Source: Prevotella sp. (GTDB lineage Bacteria; Bacteroidota; Bacteroidia; Bacteroidales; Bacteroidaceae). From it: a DNA stretch of 64,000 nt. The notes beneath the pieces are model-generated. The model was not told the origin of the DNA. It saw nothing but the letters and a program-made list of their open reading frames with translations, and did no database searches. The stretch is taken from positions 1 through 64,000 of the forward strand of contig JAKVJW010000007.1 of the NCBI GenBank assembly GCA_022486815.1, written 5' to 3'. The position numbers were made by a program, and so were the translations under genes. Positions 9,138 to 17,800 of this stretch are shown here, piece by piece. Numbering within the stretch: the stretch's first letter is position 1; every line of letters starts with the position of its first letter.

Positions 9138-9811
9138 CTTAATATCTCCTTACTGTCTTTAGATGGAACCATAACAACTCCATTTACCATATCTGCATGA
9201 AAGAACATCTGATTTGCATTACGTTCATCGATATACTCCCAATCATAGAACATAATCCCCAGATCTTTCGATTCCTTAATAGGCTCCGGAGAAAGCACAC
9301 TGTTATCAACAAGTTTAAAATTGGCCACACATTCCCTTGTTCCGAAATAAGGCTGGTTAAAGCATTGGCCTTTTTCAGCTCTTCTTTCAAACATGGCATT
9401 ATACTTACCCGGATTCTCATCTCCACCGGGCTGACGATGTAAATCATCTACAGAACGTTTGTTTACAGGTATATAACATTGTTTGGCATGTATTCTATAA
9501 TGCACGTCTTTGAGCATAAGAGTATTTCGCTGTTGACGACTGTCTTCAATAAAAATTTGATTCTTGCCTGTAGATGCCACTGCACCGACTTCATTTCTTC
9601 GAATAGAAAACCATTTGATCGGATTTAATACTTCTATCTTCGTCACCTCCCATGATATCGCCGGTTTCCAAAATATGGCATCAAATATGGCACGAGCCGC
9701 AGAAGGTGTAATGACATCATAACTCATACGTTCCACTTTCAGTTCCGGGCGAGTGAAGCACGCATAATCCCCCCATACCTCCAGACAATATTCCTTATCT
9801 GTATATTCCAT
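9134..9811 (-). CDS. cas5c: Cas5c (Cas5d-type crRNA-processing protein)
   Basis: A 225-residue RAMP protein. Type I-C lacks cas6, and Cas5c is the endonuclease that cuts the repeat stem-loop to produce crRNA, then stays on the 5' handle. Typical features are EYCLEVWGDYACFTRPELKVER, SYDVITPSAARAIFDAIFWKP and the QPYFGTRECVANF block. It lies 6 bp after cas3 and overlaps cas8c by 4 bp (ATGA). Confidence 0.95.
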   Translation of the reverse strand: MEYTDKEYCLEVWGDYACFTRPELKVERMSYDVITPSAARAIFDAIFWKPAISWEVTKIEVLNPIKWFSIRRNEVGAVASTGKNQIFIEDSRQQRNTLMLKDVHYRIHAKQCYIPVNKRSVDDLHRQPGGDENPGKYNAMFERRAEKGQCFNQPYFGTRECVANFKLVDNSVLSPEPIKESKDLGIMFYDWEYIDERNANQMFFHADMVNGVVMVPSKDSKEILR

Positions 9812-9817
9812 AAACTT

Positions 9818-11977
9818 TTATTTTATTAATGTTTCTTCCAACCAAGTATTTTCCATTGTTATCCCAATACTATCTTTATATTGAGACGGATTATTCAAAT
9901 AGAACACTCCTTCGATGATCTTTTCAATAGAACCTTCAGCAAAAAGCTCTTTAAAATCTTTTTCTCTGACATTTACCATATATTGATTTAATTTTTTCAT
10001 CAACAGATAAGACGGTCCTTCTTCCTTTAATTTAGCAATCAGTTGAAGAGCATTGCCATAATTAACAATAACATTAACTCCGTTGTCATCTATCAACTGG
10101 AAAAGGTCAGAAGCCGTTTCAAACATCATTTCTCTTGGATTATTAAGTTCCTCTCCTATTTGTTTTTTGTCAAAAGTAAGCACACGACTATATAACTGAT
10201 TGAAATAATCAGACATAGCCTTTACACTTTGGTAATCATCAGTTATGACATTCTCTGTAGCCTGTCTTGTCTGACAGACAAATCCGTAATCTTTTCTCCC
10301 CTTTATCTTGAACACATGTGTCATACCCTTGCTTAGCTTCCCTTCCCTGTTGCAACGTCCCGCTGCCTGAAGAATAGAATCCAATCCTGCCATCTGACGA
10401 TACACACAAGGAAAATCAATATCTACACCAGCTTCGATCAACTGCGTTGACACGACTCTTATAATATCACACTTATCATTTTTCAAGGCCTCCCTTATTT
10501 CTTTTATTTTAGCCATGACATGAGTTGGGCACATCATTCGGGATAGATGAATTTTCACTCCTTCCTCAGGAAGACGCGTAAACATTTCACGGGCATCCCT
10601 GCGAGTATTGACAATACAAAGTACACGCTTCTCTTTACTGATCCTTTCTGCAATTTCATCATAACTACATGACGAATGGTCAAATTCAATATCTACACGC
10701 TTCAGTCTGCTTTGAAGATTCATCTTCTCTGGTATAAGTTCCTGAATAGAATCTATACCATCCAAACCATTAATTCGAATGGCATCTTTTGAAAGTACCG
10801 GCATACTGGCAGTAGTAAAAAGCACGGAAGTATTAAAACACTTATTATAAGCCTTTAAGACGTCAATGATGGGTTGGAGAAAATCTGTCTGTAAAGTCTG
10901 CACTTCATCCAGGATGATCACACTATTACAAATATTATGCAATTTTCTGCAGTGCGATGTTCTATTAGAATATAAGGATTCAAACAATTGAACATTCGTA
11001 GTCACAATTATTGGATAATCCCAATTTTCTGTCGCTAGTTTCAACTTTTGATTCTTTTCATCAGATTCATCAAACTTGATATCAACATTAGAATGATGCT
11101 CCAAGACATTTTCTGCACCAAAAATATCGCGGAAAGTTTGAGCAGTCTGCACTATAATAGAAGTATAGGGTATAGCAACGATAATTCGTTCTTGACCATT
11201 ATGAATGGCATGATGTAAAGCCCATGCTATAGAAGTCAGAGTCTTCCCTCCACCGGTTGGAACCGTCATACTATAAAATCCCTTTTCACATTCTGACTCG
11301 CCGACACACTGATCAAGAATTTCTTTTCTGATTACATTAACAGGAGTATCGGCATGGAAAGAAGACAATTTTTTTTCCAACAATGACAACAAGTCTCTTA
11401 AAGAAGTATGCGAGCCTCGGAGTCGCGAGGATTCCGGTTTCATAAAAGCTTCGGTATCAAGATAATCAGCATCAACAAGACAAGAAAACAACACCCGCTG
11501 AAGATGATTCCAACAATAAAAATCTTGTTTGCCTCCATCCAACAATGTTTGATATAGAGATGGTCTTGTTTGTATAGAATTAATTTCTGAGCAAGAAATA
11601 CCATTTGGGATTTCCATTTCCATCATCTTCTTATCAAAATAGGTATAATCATACAAACCAGTATGATGACACATAATAGCCCAACTCAGAAATGGAAAAG
11701 TAACAGGATGTTGTTTCTTTGCAAGTAAAGCACCCACGTATGCATGTTCCACTTTCCCCGGTTCTCCGTCCTCTACACCCGCTGCCCTTTTAATATGAGT
11801 TTGAAAAGCATCCTGCTCTTTACCTTTATCATGTAACATACCCATAACCCATGCCCACTTACCAAAGCCAATAGATCTAGCAAATTGTTCTGCTAAAGAA
11901 GCAACACCTTTGGAATGGGTTTTATTAGATTGCATTTCAAAGCCATTAGCGTTTTTTCTGATATGAGATATTATCAT
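9818..11977 (-). CDS. cas3: Cas3 helicase-nuclease with fused HD domain
   Basis: A 719-residue effector nuclease-helicase recruited by Cascade to degrade target DNA. The N-terminal HD nuclease (residues 1-200) shows MLHDKGKEQDAF, HAYVGALLA and CHHTGLY. The superfamily 2 helicase follows: Walker A GGGKT near 242, DEVQ box near 357 and the motif VI-like AGRCNREG. The protein is in the normal size range and has no internal stops. It is the first gene of the operon. A TATTTTTG element at 12021-12014 on the minus strand is a possible -7 site, but no convincing -33 box was found. Confidence 0.96.
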   Translation of the reverse strand: MIISHIRKNANGFEMQSNKTHSKGVASLAEQFARSIGFGKWAWVMGMLHDKGKEQDAFQTHIKRAAGVEDGEPGKVEHAYVGALLAKKQHPVTFPFLSWAIMCHHTGLYDYTYFDKKMMEMEIPNGISCSEINSIQTRPSLYQTLLDGGKQDFYCWNHLQRVLFSCLVDADYLDTEAFMKPESSRLRGSHTSLRDLLSLLEKKLSSFHADTPVNVIRKEILDQCVGESECEKGFYSMTVPTGGGKTLTSIAWALHHAIHNGQERIIVAIPYTSIIVQTAQTFRDIFGAENVLEHHSNVDIKFDESDEKNQKLKLATENWDYPIIVTTNVQLFESLYSNRTSHCRKLHNICNSVIILDEVQTLQTDFLQPIIDVLKAYNKCFNTSVLFTTASMPVLSKDAIRINGLDGIDSIQELIPEKMNLQSRLKRVDIEFDHSSCSYDEIAERISKEKRVLCIVNTRRDAREMFTRLPEEGVKIHLSRMMCPTHVMAKIKEIREALKNDKCDIIRVVSTQLIEAGVDIDFPCVYRQMAGLDSILQAAGRCNREGKLSKGMTHVFKIKGRKDYGFVCQTRQATENVITDDYQSVKAMSDYFNQLYSRVLTFDKKQIGEELNNPREMMFETASDLFQLIDDNGVNVIVNYGNALQLIAKLKEEGPSYLLMKKLNQYMVNVREKDFKELFAEGSIEKIIEGVFYLNNPSQYKDSIGITMENTWLEETLIK

Positions 11978-12087
11978 ATATTTGCATCTTTAATAGATAG
12001 ATGTATAATAACACAAAAATACATTTTTTTTATCAAAAACGAGAATAAAAGATTAAAAAAGCAAATTATTACTAAGTTTAGCATTAA

Positions 12088-12253
12088 TTAGACGAATATA
12101 GTAAACCAGTACTTGTTCCCATGAATATTAAACACATAATGTTGGTTACCAACCATATCTGTATCACCAAAGTTCCGCCTGATCATTGATGCTCCATGCA
12201 TCAACTTGTTTCAGAGATTGTTTAGTCGTTGTTCAATTCTCTAATACTAATTA
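12088..12253 (-). pseudogene. N-terminal/central remnant of a HigB-like toxin
   Basis: Minus-strand translation ending at the TAA at 12090-12088 gives IRRNFGDTDMVGNQHYVFNI followed by HGNKYW. This is the HigB core pattern (FNSAD-x-VGN-x-YVFNI-x-GNKYR). Upstream, a second frame continues the homology (TTTKQSLKQVDAWSIND). Joining the two frames needs an indel near 12190, and an in-frame TGA stands where a tryptophan is expected. The homology stops soon after GNKY, about where the fragment at 2335-2430 begins. Orientation matches that fragment and higA. It is clearly non-functional. Confidence 0.6.
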
Positions 12254-12360
12254 GAATTCACAGAATAAAGAAGTATTGTCTAATTGTTTTTATTGATGAG
12301 ATTGTATTATTGGTTGTTGGGCTTTCTATCTATATTGTGATAAGACCAAAGTGGTTAGTG

Positions 12361-12416
12361 CAAATAATGCAGATAACACATGATGCGACATACGTAATGT
12401 CGTGAATAATTTGCGT
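12361..12416. repeat. 56-bp direct repeat, copy A (left of hipBA)
   Basis: The sequence runs from CAAATAATGC to AATTTGCGT and matches 14514-14569 in the same orientation at 53 of 56 positions. It contains an internal inverted repeat (CGACAT / ATGTCG, 5-bp loop). The two copies bracket the hipBA operon. Confidence 0.9.
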
Positions 12417-12494
12417 TGAATACACCGTAGGACAGATTAGATATCTCATAGAAGCACTTAGCAATATTAAAAATATACGATTTTCACTATTTCA

Positions 12495-12526
12495 TTTGGA
12501 AGCTACAGAATAATAGTATATATTTG
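12495..12526 (+). promoter_or_regulatory. hipBA promoter
   Basis: TTTG (12495-12498), 20 bp, then TATATTTG (12519-12526) fits the Bacteroidetes promoter consensus. It would start transcription about 65 bases upstream of hipB. Confidence 0.65.
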
Positions 12527-12546
12527 CATTGTAATATTACATTTAT

Positions 12547-12560
12547 GTTGTTTTAACAAC
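12547..12560. promoter_or_regulatory. Palindrome, candidate HipB operator
   Basis: GTTGTTTTAACAAC is a perfect 14-bp palindrome lying between the predicted hipBA start site and the hipB start codon. This is the position expected for autoregulation by the HTH antitoxin. The assignment is inferred. Confidence 0.4.
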
Positions 12561-12600
12561 AAATTAGCATTACAACATATCAGTAATGTAGTTTTATATT

Positions 12601-12909
12601 ATGGTAGATTATTCAGAATATTCAGCACCAGAATTGGTGAAGATGCTGGGCAAACGCTTTAAGGATTATCGCCTCAGAGCAAACATGACTCAGAAGGACG
12701 TAGCAGAAATGGCAGGACTTAGCATTCTCTCTGTTCAGCGATTCGAAAATGGAATAGTAAACAATATTTCGCTATCTACATTCCTGCTGCTATTGAAGGC
12801 TATAGGAAGCATCAACGACTTGGATGAGCTGATGCCCGAACAACCTGAGTCACCTTATTTATATAATAATAACCGCAAAGTACAACGCATACGGCATAAG
12901 AAATCATAG
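12601..12909 (+). CDS. hipB: HipB-type antitoxin (XRE helix-turn-helix)
   Basis: A 102-residue protein with a Cro/C1-type HTH at about residues 17-70 (FKDYRLRANMTQKDVAEMAG, then LSVQRFENG). It precedes hipA by 2 bp, the normal order and spacing. HipB binds its operator and sequesters the HipA kinase. The C-terminal tail (SPYLYNNNRKVQRIRHKKS) is basic, unlike the usual neutral tail. Confidence 0.85.
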   Translation: MVDYSEYSAPELVKMLGKRFKDYRLRANMTQKDVAEMAGLSILSVQRFENGIVNNISLSTFLLLLKAIGSINDLDELMPEQPESPYLYNNNRKVQRIRHKKS

Positions 12910-12911
12910 AT

Positions 12912-14414
12912 ATGAAACAGGAGACGAACACTTCGCTTAGGGTAATGCTTTGGGGACAGGAAATCGGTCGCCTTGCATGGCATCAGAATAGGAAAACAAC
13001 ATATTTCCTATACAACCCTGAATTTCTGAAGGGAGATCTTGACGTAGCTCCACTGATGGCTCCTATACATAATCCGCAGAGCACACGTGCCATCTTTGGA
13101 GAACAGGAAAGAATTTATCAGAAGTTGCCTTCATTCATTGCAGATTCACTGCCTGACGATTGGGGTAACAAGTTGTTTGAGTATTGGCGAAAAGAAAACG
13201 GTCTTACCGCCAGCGAAGTTACACCACTTCAAAAATTGGCCTTCATTGGCAAACGAGGTATGGGCGCATTGGAGTTTATGCCTGACATAGATCGTGGTGA
13301 ACATAGTAGCAAGGTCGATATAAAGGCATTATCCGACTTGGCCCGAAAGATTCAGATGGAACGTGAGAATGCCAGTATCAGCCCTGAAGAATCACTCACA
13401 TTGCAATCGTTGGTTATGGTGGGTACATCAGCAGGAGGACGACAGCCTAAGGCCATCATTGCCATCAACCGCGAAACGGGCGAGATACGTTCGGGACAGA
13501 TAGAAACAGGTACCGAATACGAGTATTACATTCTAAAATTTGGTAACGACAAGCGTTCTACCGCAGAACTAGAGCAGACCTACTATAATATGGCCATAGA
13601 AGCAGGTATCAACATGATGGCGTCGCAGCTTATTGAAGTAGAAGGCACGCACCATTTTCTTACAAGTCGCTTTGACCGCAACGCAAACGGGAAACTGCAT
13701 GCTCAAACCCTTGCCGCTATGTATCCCGAAGCAGATACATACGAAAAACTACTCATGGTATGCCGCAAACTGCATCTGCCTGAAGTGGATTGCCAAGAGG
13801 TGTTTAGACGTTTGGTGTTCAATATTCTCGCAAACAACACCGACGATCACAATAAAAACTTCTCGTTTATTATGGACCACACTGGTAGATGGAGATTGTC
13901 ACCAGCCTACGACCTTACCTATATATTTGATGATGGTGGTTACCTCCCACTGGAAGAGCATTGCATGATGATGGGCGGAAAACTACGTGACATCACCAAA
14001 GAAGATATCATTCAGTTTGCTTCCGAAAATGGCATTCCACACCCAGACAGTATCATCCGCAATGTGGTTAAGGCTATTCAGCAATTCCGTCCCTTGGCCC
14101 TGAAGAATGGTGTGAAAGAGGAATGGATAGGTCGTGTGGAATCTACATTAGCTAAACATCTCGCCTCATGGGGGTATGACGCCACTGCTCCCGCCACTTT
14201 TGCATTCATCGATAAAGGGGGAAGGACTATCAGTGAAGTACATTTGGAACAGATGTATAAAGGTAACTATCATCTGCTTGCAAACATTGATGGTCATAAT
14301 AGGAAATTTGTTATTCGTAAGGACACACCCCTTGCCGGGTCCATCACTCAAAAGGGATTAGCAAATATTGATGAACAATTCATTAAAAACATCATTGAAC
14401 AGCACCTAAGATAA
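12912..14414 (+). CDS. hipA: HipA-type serine/threonine kinase toxin
   Basis: A 500-residue HipA-family kinase. In studied members HipA phosphorylates an aminoacyl-tRNA synthetase (GltX in E. coli) and induces growth arrest. Visible features are the HipA N-terminal subdomain (LPSFIADSLPDDWGNKL), a glycine-rich loop near residue 170 (GTSAGGRQPKA), and the catalytic block near 305-325 (NNTDDHNKNFSF), followed by LSPAYDLTYIF. It is longer than E. coli HipA (440) because of about 70 extra C-terminal residues after ASWGYD. No frame damage is seen, so it is probably functional. Confidence 0.92.
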   Translation: MKQETNTSLRVMLWGQEIGRLAWHQNRKTTYFLYNPEFLKGDLDVAPLMAPIHNPQSTRAIFGEQERIYQKLPSFIADSLPDDWGNKLFEYWRKENGLTASEVTPLQKLAFIGKRGMGALEFMPDIDRGEHSSKVDIKALSDLARKIQMERENASISPEESLTLQSLVMVGTSAGGRQPKAIIAINRETGEIRSGQIETGTEYEYYILKFGNDKRSTAELEQTYYNMAIEAGINMMASQLIEVEGTHHFLTSRFDRNANGKLHAQTLAAMYPEADTYEKLLMVCRKLHLPEVDCQEVFRRLVFNILANNTDDHNKNFSFIMDHTGRWRLSPAYDLTYIFDDGGYLPLEEHCMMMGGKLRDITKEDIIQFASENGIPHPDSIIRNVVKAIQQFRPLALKNGVKEEWIGRVESTLAKHLASWGYDATAPATFAFIDKGGRTISEVHLEQMYKGNYHLLANIDGHNRKFVIRKDTPLAGSITQKGLANIDEQFIKNIIEQHLR

Positions 14415-14513
14415 TTGTTTATAATCACCCTCACCATATATCCTTCTATTTTGTTTGATTGGCACAACTATTACCTCAAACAAAGCTAAGGAAAAATAGC
14501 GAGTTGGATAGTA

Positions 14514-14569
14514 CAAATAATGCACATACCACATGATGCGACATACGAAATGTCGTGAATAATTTGCGT
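14514..14569. repeat. 56-bp direct repeat, copy B (right of hipBA)
   Basis: Same length and orientation as 12361-12416, with three substitutions. It retains the CGACAT / ATGTCG inverted repeat and starts 100 bp after the hipA stop. Confidence 0.9.
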
Positions 14570-14661
14570 CCTAACTGTTCTATTTACCCGAACAGCTCCT
14601 TTTGGCAGGTGTTCCAACAAGGAACCTATGCACTTTTCGCACAAGCACCATTCAGCACCTC

Positions 14662-14787
14662 TTAAATATCACACTTCTTGGTTGTCGCAAATTTTGCGAC
14701 AGTTGGAATTCCATCGTTTAATTCTTCTTTCAGGGCATTATTGATGTGTTTACCAATTATGCTCATCAGATTGCATTTCAACAAGAC
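14662..14787 (-). pseudogene. Fragment of a RhuM/Fic-associated N-terminal domain
   Basis: A short minus-strand frame encodes MSIIGKHINNALKEELNDGI followed by PTVAKFATTKKCDI and a stop. The motif IGKHI-N-AL-EEL ... TVAKFATV is characteristic of RhuM-family (virulence protein) N-termini in Bacteroidales. The frame then stops instead of continuing to the YYNLDMI-type core. Only about 40 residues remain. Confidence 0.55.
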
Positions 14788-14813
14788 TTATTTCTCCATT
14801 ATTATCATTTCAT

Positions 14814-14861
14814 TACAAAAAAAACGGGTGCATTGAAAAGAATAGCTTTTCAAATGCACCC
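14814..14861 (-). terminator. Terminator of the leftward protease operon
   Basis: A long stem (GGGTGCATT-GAAAAG at 14826-14840 with CTTTTCAAATGCACCC at 14845-14861, one bulge). Read on the minus strand it is followed by eight T residues (14824-14814 region). It lies 35 bp after the stop of the 14896-18156 gene. Confidence 0.85.
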
Positions 14862-14895
14862 TTAATAAAGAAGAGAGAGATTCTTTATTTTAAGT

Positions 14896-17800
14896 TTAGT
14901 TTTTTGGAGGTTCTATAGGGAATGCCATTTCCTGTTTCGGTTTCTTGAAATAACATTCAATATTCTCTACAATAAGTGCTCTCGGCGAAATAATCGTCGA
15001 ACCTATACGACCTATAATTGTGTTCTGAACATTTTCTTCTTTCGACATCGCTATAATATGCAACAAGTCACCCTTGTTTAGAGTCGGGATTACTTTTACC
15101 CTTACCAGTTTTTCCTCACCTGTAACTGCATTAACTCGATACAAACAGGGGGTAAGTCCCGAAGGCTGACGTACTATGTATGTAACTTTCAGCCCCTTTT
15201 CTTTTGCTTCCTTACAAAGTATCTTCTTCATCTTATCAAATGGTTTGTCTGCATCACCATACATTCTCAGAATGCCCGGAACTACTCCTGTACCTATCGT
15301 TTCAGGGTCATCAAAGAATCGGTCATTACCAGTACTTTGCAAGCAGTTGAGCGCAGGATACCTGCCACAAATTAGCTGTTTGACAAATCCACCACTCAAC
15401 AGACTCAATGTTTTAGCAGGTACAACACCATCGGCATCGCAACTGAAATTTCCTATTAGTCTCATCGAGTTGAATACCGGCATATCTGTCAGTTGGTCGA
15501 TGTTAAGGTGTTTGTCAAAAATCCTCTTGCCTACTAATAGGCTGGAGGTTCCACTATTATCCTGAACCGTTCTCTTAACTGTTAGCAAAGGCACAATGAG
15601 ATTGCTTACAGTGTTGCTTATCATATCGTCTTCGTACATGATTGGACCTACGTAATAGTCGTTCAAAGCTTCAGACTGATGCAACTTAACCAAACGATCG
15701 GCAAACTTCTTTACCAAATCAATCAACTTGTCTGAATCAAGTTCCTTGTCAGAACATACAATACGATCGATATTGTCTGAAATCTCTGAACCATCTGGCG
15801 TACGTACACTAGCGTATGCAGTAAATTCCACAAAACCGTGTAAACTCTTCTGCTTGATATTCTCGGACGTTTCACGATAGTTCACAATGTTCTTACTCAA
15901 TATGTTTACACTAGTGTTGTAAAGGTCAGGATACTTGGCAAAGATGGACGAAAGGCGCTTGCTAAGACCTTGTAGGTAAGAATATGAAATAGTGTCCCGA
16001 TTATTCTGCTGTATGTATTCGCTAGATTTCATGGTAAGCATATCAGGTATTCCAACCTCATCTTTAGGCATAGGATTGTTAGCCAGGAAATTCATCTTGT
16101 TAGACATCACGCCCAGACTGTATTTGTACATATAGTCAGAAGCCTTCCACAACTCTCTACGGATATTATTATAGTCTACAGTGTTAGTGCAAGAGATAGG
16201 ACAAACCTGTCCCGACTGCATATCGCTTAAGCGTAGTGAATCACCCACAGCTATGTTTACACTTCCTCGTGTTACAGTAGGATATTGTTTTGACCATAAT
16301 ATTCCACCAAGTGATGAAGAGATGTACACCTGTTTGACACGGGCTATATTATAGTTGACGTAGCAAGGCTTGGGATAACCCGGATATGAGATGTTTACGT
16401 TGCGTTTCATCTCATCGCCCATAGCCTTGAAAATCACATTGTCATCATCTTTGTCATCGGCGTTTGAAACCTCAGGAGCCGGAAGAATGGTAGGCTTCTG
16501 CAAATCCAACTGTCTGCGTTGTGTCTCAATTTTTGAGACATAGATCATTGGCGAGCTGGCTGTTACAGGTACCCAACCCGACTCTGCCCCACACTCACCT
16601 GTGAATGTGCTGGTCCGATTACCGGCAGCAGAAATGTTAGAGAACATCGAAAGCGGTGTACCAATCAAGTCTACACCACGAACCAACTGGTCTGGACGTC
16701 CGTCTACGAACACACGGAAGACCTCCAATGGCGTAACATTAAATGAGTTAAGAGTACCATTTTCCCCCGTAAGAGTAAAACCACTGGTAACGGTCTTAAA
16801 GTAATATCCGTAAGCCTTGCCTTGCTTCTGAGCCTCTTTTATAAGCATTGCGCGGAGTTCAGCCTCTGTGTATGGCTTAGTTGTTTCTACTATCAGGTTA
16901 GACTGGCGCGAAACTGGATCGTTGCCGCCCTGTGTTCTACCATGACCGTTGCTATGAGGGAAACCATCAATAGGTACACGGCTCATCAAGAAATTTCTCA
17001 ATATACCATTCTTCACGCAGGTTACTCTCTGAGCCTTAACGCCTTCATCGTCGTACTTGTAATACCCGTTGAGGTCTAAATTGCCATAATGAGTAAGAGT
17101 TGGGTCAGAATAAACATTGAATGTAGTAGGCAGAACACGTTCGCCAACCATCTTCTTGAAAGTCTGTCCGCCCTTTTTCAGACGATGACCTTCAAGTCTG
17201 TGTCCAAATATCTCGTGGAAGAATACTCCACTGGCAGGCCCTGAGAGAATAGCCGGACCGGTGTATGGATCAGCCACAGGTGCAGTCTTCAATGCCAGAA
17301 GGCGCTTAATCATGGCCTTGGCATCTTCTATCATCTTTTCTTGCGAAGGCAGTTTGTCAATATCATAAGCGAAATAATCCCAGTATATAGGGCATGACAT
17401 TCCGTCTGGGGCTTTAACAGATGCAGATACGAGTATGCGTACAACTTTACGGTTTTGTACCACGACAGTACCGTCTGTATTTACAAGATATTTTCTGTCT
17501 ATCTCAAAAGACAGATCTGCCTTACCTGTCTCTATGTCCTTGCAGTAAAGGAATACACGAGTGACAGCATTAAGTCTGTCTTTCCAAGTATTAATATCTA
17601 TCTTATACGCACTCTGTGGCAGCGGCTGCTCATAATAAGTTTCCTGAGGAGCATCCGAGAAACAAGGAGCCTTGTCTTCGTCAGCAGTACTAGTAAGAGC
17701 CTTAGACTTAGCCTGGTCATAATTACTCTTGGCAATCTGATAACGCCTCAGAACCTCCTTCCATATAGCCTGCCTCATGCCTGGTATCACCATTCCATCG

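Larger units (their letters stand above)
11978..12600. other. Gene-free boundary region between cas3 and hipB
   Basis: This 623-bp stretch has no intact gene. It holds the putative cas3 promoter area, the degraded N-terminal HigB fragment (12088-12253), one copy of a 56-bp repeat (12361-12416), and the hipBA promoter and palindrome (12495-12560). About 12260-12360 shows nothing I recognise. Confidence 0.7.
14415..14895. other. Gene-poor island edge between hipA and the tldD-like gene
   Basis: This 481-bp stretch has no intact gene. It contains the second 56-bp repeat (14514-14569), a small inverted repeat (CTGTTC / GAACAG, about 14574-14591), the RhuM-like remnant on the minus strand and the terminator of the leftward operon (14814-14861). 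Confidence 0.7.

Noticed and set aside
12361..12416. 56-bp repeats as an orphan CRISPR repeat (shared GATGCGAC)
   Set aside because: Only an 8-bp stretch is shared with the CRISPR repeat; length and remaining sequence differ, so it looks coincidental.
11978..14895. Insertion sequence or integrase that could explain the island
   Set aside because: No transposase, integrase or tRNA attachment site was found in or next to the island.
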